NCBI GenBank assembly: GCA_003131985.1
Contig: PKWH01000349.1
Location: forward strand, 6,943 to 14,062
DNA: 7,120 bases
Source: Acidobacteriota bacterium
GTDB taxonomy: Bacteria; Acidobacteriota; Terriglobia; Acidiferrales; UBA7541
Direction: 5' to 3'
This document shows positions 4,504-7,120 of the stretch, one piece after another. The notes beneath the pieces were generated by a model. That model saw only the letters and a list, made by a program, of their open reading frames with translations. It ran no database searches and was not told the DNA's origin. Each line of letters opens with the position of its first letter. Within the stretch, counting starts at the first letter, position 1. The translations under genes and the position numbers were made by a program.

Positions 4504-6807
4504 TTAAGGATTGAGCTGGAGTTGGCGGGTGAGGATGGTCACGTCACCTTGCTGATAGGCCGTCGCCGTCAGTGGGCGCGATTTCAACACGAACATTCCT
4601 TCGAGGGGCAGACCATAGCTTAGATCCAGTACGTAGACTTCTACCGGCTTTCCTAAAGGCAACTCAAACTGTATCTCAATACCTTTCGCAGGCATGGTCA
4701 TGCAACGGTACAGATCCCAGCCATTGAAATAACGAAGGACGCGGGCGGTCTTGTGCGGAATTGGCTCGTCTTGGATGCGAATCTGATCGATTCCTGAATC
4801 CGGCGGGAAAAAAACTGCAGCCTCGGGCGCGCCACGTTCCGATCGCAAAAGGGCGCGATACTGCCGCTTTCCCCCCGATTCCGAAGACTCAAGAATTGTA
4901 AAGGTGGGAGCGGCAATTTCAAGGTGCGGCGCATCGGCAAGAAATGCGGGTAGCGTATCCCACGGAAATGAGCCTTTGTCTATGCGCCGAAAATTTGTTG
5001 CCACTCGGATGGGCTCGGGCAGGCGGCCGGAATCGGTGTAAACCACCCACTGCGATTTCCCGGAATCGCCGTCCTGCCGGTATTGCAGATTGACGTGCTC
5101 CGGCGCCTTCGCTGAGTACGCCGGTGCTACAACCGCCGCAAAAACTGCGAGCACAGTAGCGGCGATGGCCGCCCCGGGAAGAGCAAATCGCATGAAGGCT
5201 TTCGGTTCGCGCAAACTGGCCAAAAGCGGCGCGAGCGGCGAGAGTAGTAGCGCGATCAGAAGTGCAATGCCAGCAAGTATGCGGATGCCTAGGCCGTCGT
5301 AGAGCAGGATCACGTGGTCGAAACCCAGAATCCCGGCGGCAAATAAGGGTAAAGCCGCTGCCAGCCAGACACCGTTTCGAGGTTCGCTGCGCCGCAAGGT
5401 AAACGGCAATCCCACCACTACTGCGATGCATGACGGCACTAGCAGAACGTAGCCAATCCCACCGGTCAACCAACAAACCACGACTGAAAACAGAGCCCAC
5501 CAAATCCATACACCCGCCCACAAGCCCCAAAATCCGGAACGACTCTCGAAGGCGAGCGACACGACAGTCACCACAGAAATGGCCAAACACCAGAACGTGA
5601 TCTGCAAAGGAAGCGGGTGGGCTACCCAGTTTGTGGGCATAACTCCGGCGACATGCAGGATTTTCTGAAAGATTAATGCAAGAACCCCGGTGGTAACAAA
5701 AATGGCCAGCCAGTTGACAACTCCCCACAGCAGCGCGGAAGGCAGGAGGCGATGTTTCGCTATCAGCCACCCAACTTGAAACAGCAACAGAACCAGGGCA
5801 ACAATCGCGATGGGAAAGCTCCAACCCGCCGGCCAGAAAATCACGAGGCGTTCGAAGAGATTAAAGAAAACAGCTTCTTTGACGGGCGGGCTAAGGTCGC
5901 TATTCGCGAGCGCCAGTATCATCGGCAGCGCGTTTTCTCCGTGATGTTGCAAGCTTCGAGGATCTGCATTTTCGAAGTTATCCAGCGGCGTGTGATAGTG
6001 GTTCACATCGCCGATGTAAGCGAAGTTGACGCCCTGATATCCGGAGGCCTTGAACACGGTGAAATCCGTATCGTTCGGGAGTTGCTTGTAAACCTGGTAG
6101 AAAATCGAACTGGTGGCGGGACGCGCGGCATGCTCTGAATAAAGTTTTATCGCCCAATAGTTGGCGCTGCCGGTTTCGAACATCATGCTCGGACCGGAAG
6201 TGCCGCGTGCTTCCAAGTTGACGGCCGCTCGAACGTCTTTTGCCCAAGGGCTCTGCGTTACGAACGCATGCGCGCCGAGCAAACCCGCTTCCTCGCCATC
6301 ATCTATGAGAATAATTATCGAGTGACGCGGCGCAGGCATCGATTTCAAAGCGCGCGCGATCTCAATTACAGCGGCGACTCCCGCGCCATCGTCGGAAGCT
6401 CCCGGGCCTGCCGGTACGGAGTCATAGTGCGCGGCCAACAACACGGAAGCGCCAGCCTCGACTCCATCCAGCCGCGCGAGGACATTTTTTACGGTCGCGC
6501 AGGTTCCGAAGTCGTCACACGAAAAACCACTTTGCACTTCCGGCTGATAACCGAGCTTGGTTAGCTCGTCAATTACGCGGCCGCGAACGACACCGTTTGC
6601 GGCGCTTCCGGTAGGGTGCGGGATACCATCGCCTACCAGGCGGCGAAGAACTTCGCGGGCACGATCAGCGGAAAATTCGGTCGCGCCGGCACTGGCGGGG
6701 AGGGGCGCAGGAGGGCGCAATCCAGCCGCTGATAGAAAAAAAATTACGGCTAGGATGGCTACAGTAGGCAGTACTCGGCGTGCCCCAGGCGTTTCTTCAG
6801 GCTGCAA
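4504..6807 (-). CDS. Membrane-bound M28-family zinc aminopeptidase (ERMP1-like)
   Basis: Counted from the TTG at 6807 the protein has 767 residues. A signal anchor at 12-30 leads to an extracytoplasmic M28 domain at about 45-300. Its zinc-site residues are H127 (in AAHYDS), the bridging D139 (in SDDGAG), catalytic E172 and ligand E173 (in DDGEEAGLLGA), E199 (in NLEARG) and H272 (in HYHTPLDN). Glu at the NLEARG position, rather than Asp, is as I recall it in eukaryotic ERMP1 and vacuolar relatives. Eight further membrane segments follow, near 330-350, 355-382, 399-420, 425-445, 448-469, 479-496, 508-532 and 541-563. An even number puts the C-terminal 564-767 domain on the same outer side as the peptidase. 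Substrate is unknown; the family removes N-terminal residues from peptides. The frame also allows a GTG at 6813, but AGGGG six bases before the TTG and the promoter position favour the TTG. It converges on the exported-protein gene. Confidence 0.88.
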   Translation of the reverse strand: MQPEETPGARRVLPTVAILAVIFFLSAAGLRPPAPLPASAGATEFSADRAREVLRRLVGDGIPHPTGSAANGVVRGRVIDELTKLGYQPEVQSGFSCDDFGTCATVKNVLARLDGVEAGASVLLAAHYDSVPAGPGASDDGAGVAAVIEIARALKSMPAPRHSIIILIDDGEEAGLLGAHAFVTQSPWAKDVRAAVNLEARGTSGPSMMFETGSANYWAIKLYSEHAARPATSSIFYQVYKQLPNDTDFTVFKASGYQGVNFAYIGDVNHYHTPLDNFENADPRSLQHHGENALPMILALANSDLSPPVKEAVFFNLFERLVIFWPAGWSFPIAIVALVLLLFQVGWLIAKHRLLPSALLWGVVNWLAIFVTTGVLALIFQKILHVAGVMPTNWVAHPLPLQITFWCLAISVVTVVSLAFESRSGFWGLWAGVWIWWALFSVVVCWLTGGIGYVLLVPSCIAVVVGLPFTLRRSEPRNGVWLAAALPLFAAGILGFDHVILLYDGLGIRILAGIALLIALLLSPLAPLLASLREPKAFMRFALPGAAIAATVLAVFAAVVAPAYSAKAPEHVNLQYRQDGDSGKSQWVVYTDSGRLPEPIRVATNFRRIDKGSFPWDTLPAFLADAPHLEIAAPTFTILESSESGGKRQYRALLRSERGAPEAAVFFPPDSGIDQIRIQDEPIPHKTARVLRYFNGWDLYRCMTMPAKGIEIQFELPLGKPVEVYVLDLSYGLPLEGMFVLKSRPLTATAYQQGDVTILTRQLQLNP

Positions 6808-6813
6808 ATACAC

Positions 6814-6818
6814 CCCCT
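6814..6818 (-). promoter_or_regulatory. Ribosome binding site favouring the TTG start of the M28 peptidase
   Basis: On the minus strand AGGGG (6818-6814) lies six bases before the TTG at 6807-6805. For the upstream GTG at 6813 the same purines would abut the start codon, leaving no usable spacing. With transcription expected near 6821, the leader would be only about 14 bases. Confidence 0.5.
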
Positions 6819-6826
6819 ATGCGCGC

Positions 6827-6838
6827 CATCCTAGGATG
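6827..6838. repeat. Perfect 12-bp palindrome over the -10 of the M28 promoter
   Basis: CATCCTAGGATG reads identically on both strands and contains the -10 hexamer TAGGAT. A symmetric site here could bind a dimeric repressor. It resembles the situation at 4045-4054, where a different palindrome overlaps the -10, though the two sequences do not match each other. Confidence 0.4.
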
Positions 6839-6856
6839 CGACACGTTTCAAGTCAA
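6828..6856 (-). promoter_or_regulatory. Sigma-70-type promoter of the M28 peptidase gene
   Basis: On the minus strand TTGACT (6856-6851, five of six matches) is followed after exactly 17 bases by TAGGAT (6833-6828, four of six matches). Transcription should begin near 6821, shortly before the ribosome binding site at 6814-6818. The promoter lies in the 62-base gap after the EVE gene, so the peptidase need not depend on upstream transcription. Confidence 0.6.
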
Positions 6857-6869
6857 TGCGCAAGTGGGG

Positions 6870-7120
6870 TCAGCGGCTTGTTAACGCGCCATATTGAGCA
6901 GCGGTGAGGGGCACGACCGAGAGCCGTCCCTGACGAACCAGAGGCGAATCGACAAAGAGTTTGTTGGCCTTGATTTCCGCGAGCGACACTGGTTTGGAAA
7001 GCGGTTTCCCAGCTTGAATTTTTATTTGAGGTTTTTTCGGGTCCGAGACATCCACAGAGATCACCTTAGCCGTTCCCACAGCGCTCTTTTGGTTTGCAGT
7101 TTCGTAGATGATGAGCTGCG
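6870..7120 (-). CDS. EVE-domain protein, C-terminal part (runs off right edge)
   Basis: Eighty-two codons plus a stop are visible, and the frame stays open to the window edge, so the start is outside. An internal GTG at 7079 is not a plausible start because the conserved strand QLIIYETANQKSAVGTAKV continues upstream of it. The pattern fits the C-terminal half of the EVE domain, a PUA/YTH-like fold: LIIYET at the position of the usual FFYHT, then AVGTAKV, PVSLAEIKANK and VDSPLVRQGRLSVVPLTAAQY. Relatives such as human THYN1 and bacterial YTH-like proteins are thought to bind modified bases in DNA or RNA. The role of stand-alone bacterial copies is mostly unknown. The protein ends at TSR with no extra domain. 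It lies 62 bases upstream of the peptidase start and has no obvious terminator. Confidence 0.85.
   Translation of the reverse strand, partial: QLIIYETANQKSAVGTAKVISVDVSDPKKPQIKIQAGKPLSKPVSLAEIKANKLFVDSPLVRQGRLSVVPLTAAQYGALTSR

Noticed and set aside
4919..5824. A 301-codon minus-strand frame inside the M28 peptidase gene.
   Set aside because: It is out of frame with a gene whose zinc motifs and membrane segments are unmistakable; its product is rich in Arg, Ser and Cys, as expected of a shadow frame.
1..7120. Insertion sequence, prophage, CRISPR array or defence island.
   Set aside because: No transposase, integrase, regularly spaced repeats or terminal inverted repeats are visible. All genes are intact apart from the two cut by the window edges, and base composition looks even by eye.

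Overview
The window looks like an ordinary chromosomal housekeeping segment of a moderately GC-rich, Gram-negative-type bacterium. My best guess is an Acidobacteriota (Terriglobia-like) genome. That guess rests on the style of the proteins: a CysRS beside a class III aminotransferase of the 'acetylornithine aminotransferase family' type, a YraN with an N-terminal extension, a GalT starting PELRKDPITGRWV, and an ERMP1-like membrane M28 peptidase. It is inference from recalled family resemblance, not from a search. There is no sign of phage, transposon, CRISPR, rRNA or tRNA.

Layout, left to right. Positions 1-3844 hold four genes, all on the minus strand, so transcription runs right to left: cysS (cysteinyl-tRNA synthetase), a PLP-dependent class III aminotransferase, yraN (UPF0102 nuclease-fold protein), and the 5' end of galT, which runs off the left edge. 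yraN and galT are 27 bases apart and are probably co-transcribed. The larger gaps (about 175 bases between cysS and the aminotransferase, and at least 166 between the aminotransferase and yraN) hold a candidate promoter element and a candidate terminator, so these are probably separate transcription units.

Positions 3845-4105 form the only divergent intergenic region. It holds a candidate cysS promoter, a good promoter for the rightward gene at 4106, and a notable density of inverted repeats. Some of these overlap the -35 and -10 of the rightward promoter. Two others are adjacent hairpins on the cysS side.

Positions 4106-4495 (plus strand) encode a small exported protein of unknown function. 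It meets, tail to tail with only 8 bases between stop codons, a large minus-strand gene (4504-6807) for an M28-family zinc aminopeptidase fused to eight membrane segments and a C-terminal extracytoplasmic domain. Its short upstream region carries a clear promoter and a Shine-Dalgarno sequence that favours a TTG start. Positions 6870-7120 hold the C-terminal half of an EVE-domain protein (minus strand) that runs off the right edge.

I found no convincing multi-gene novel system. The parts most worth a second look are the inverted-repeat-rich divergent region, the uncharacterised exported protein and its convergent peptidase neighbour, and the unassigned substrate of the aminotransferase.
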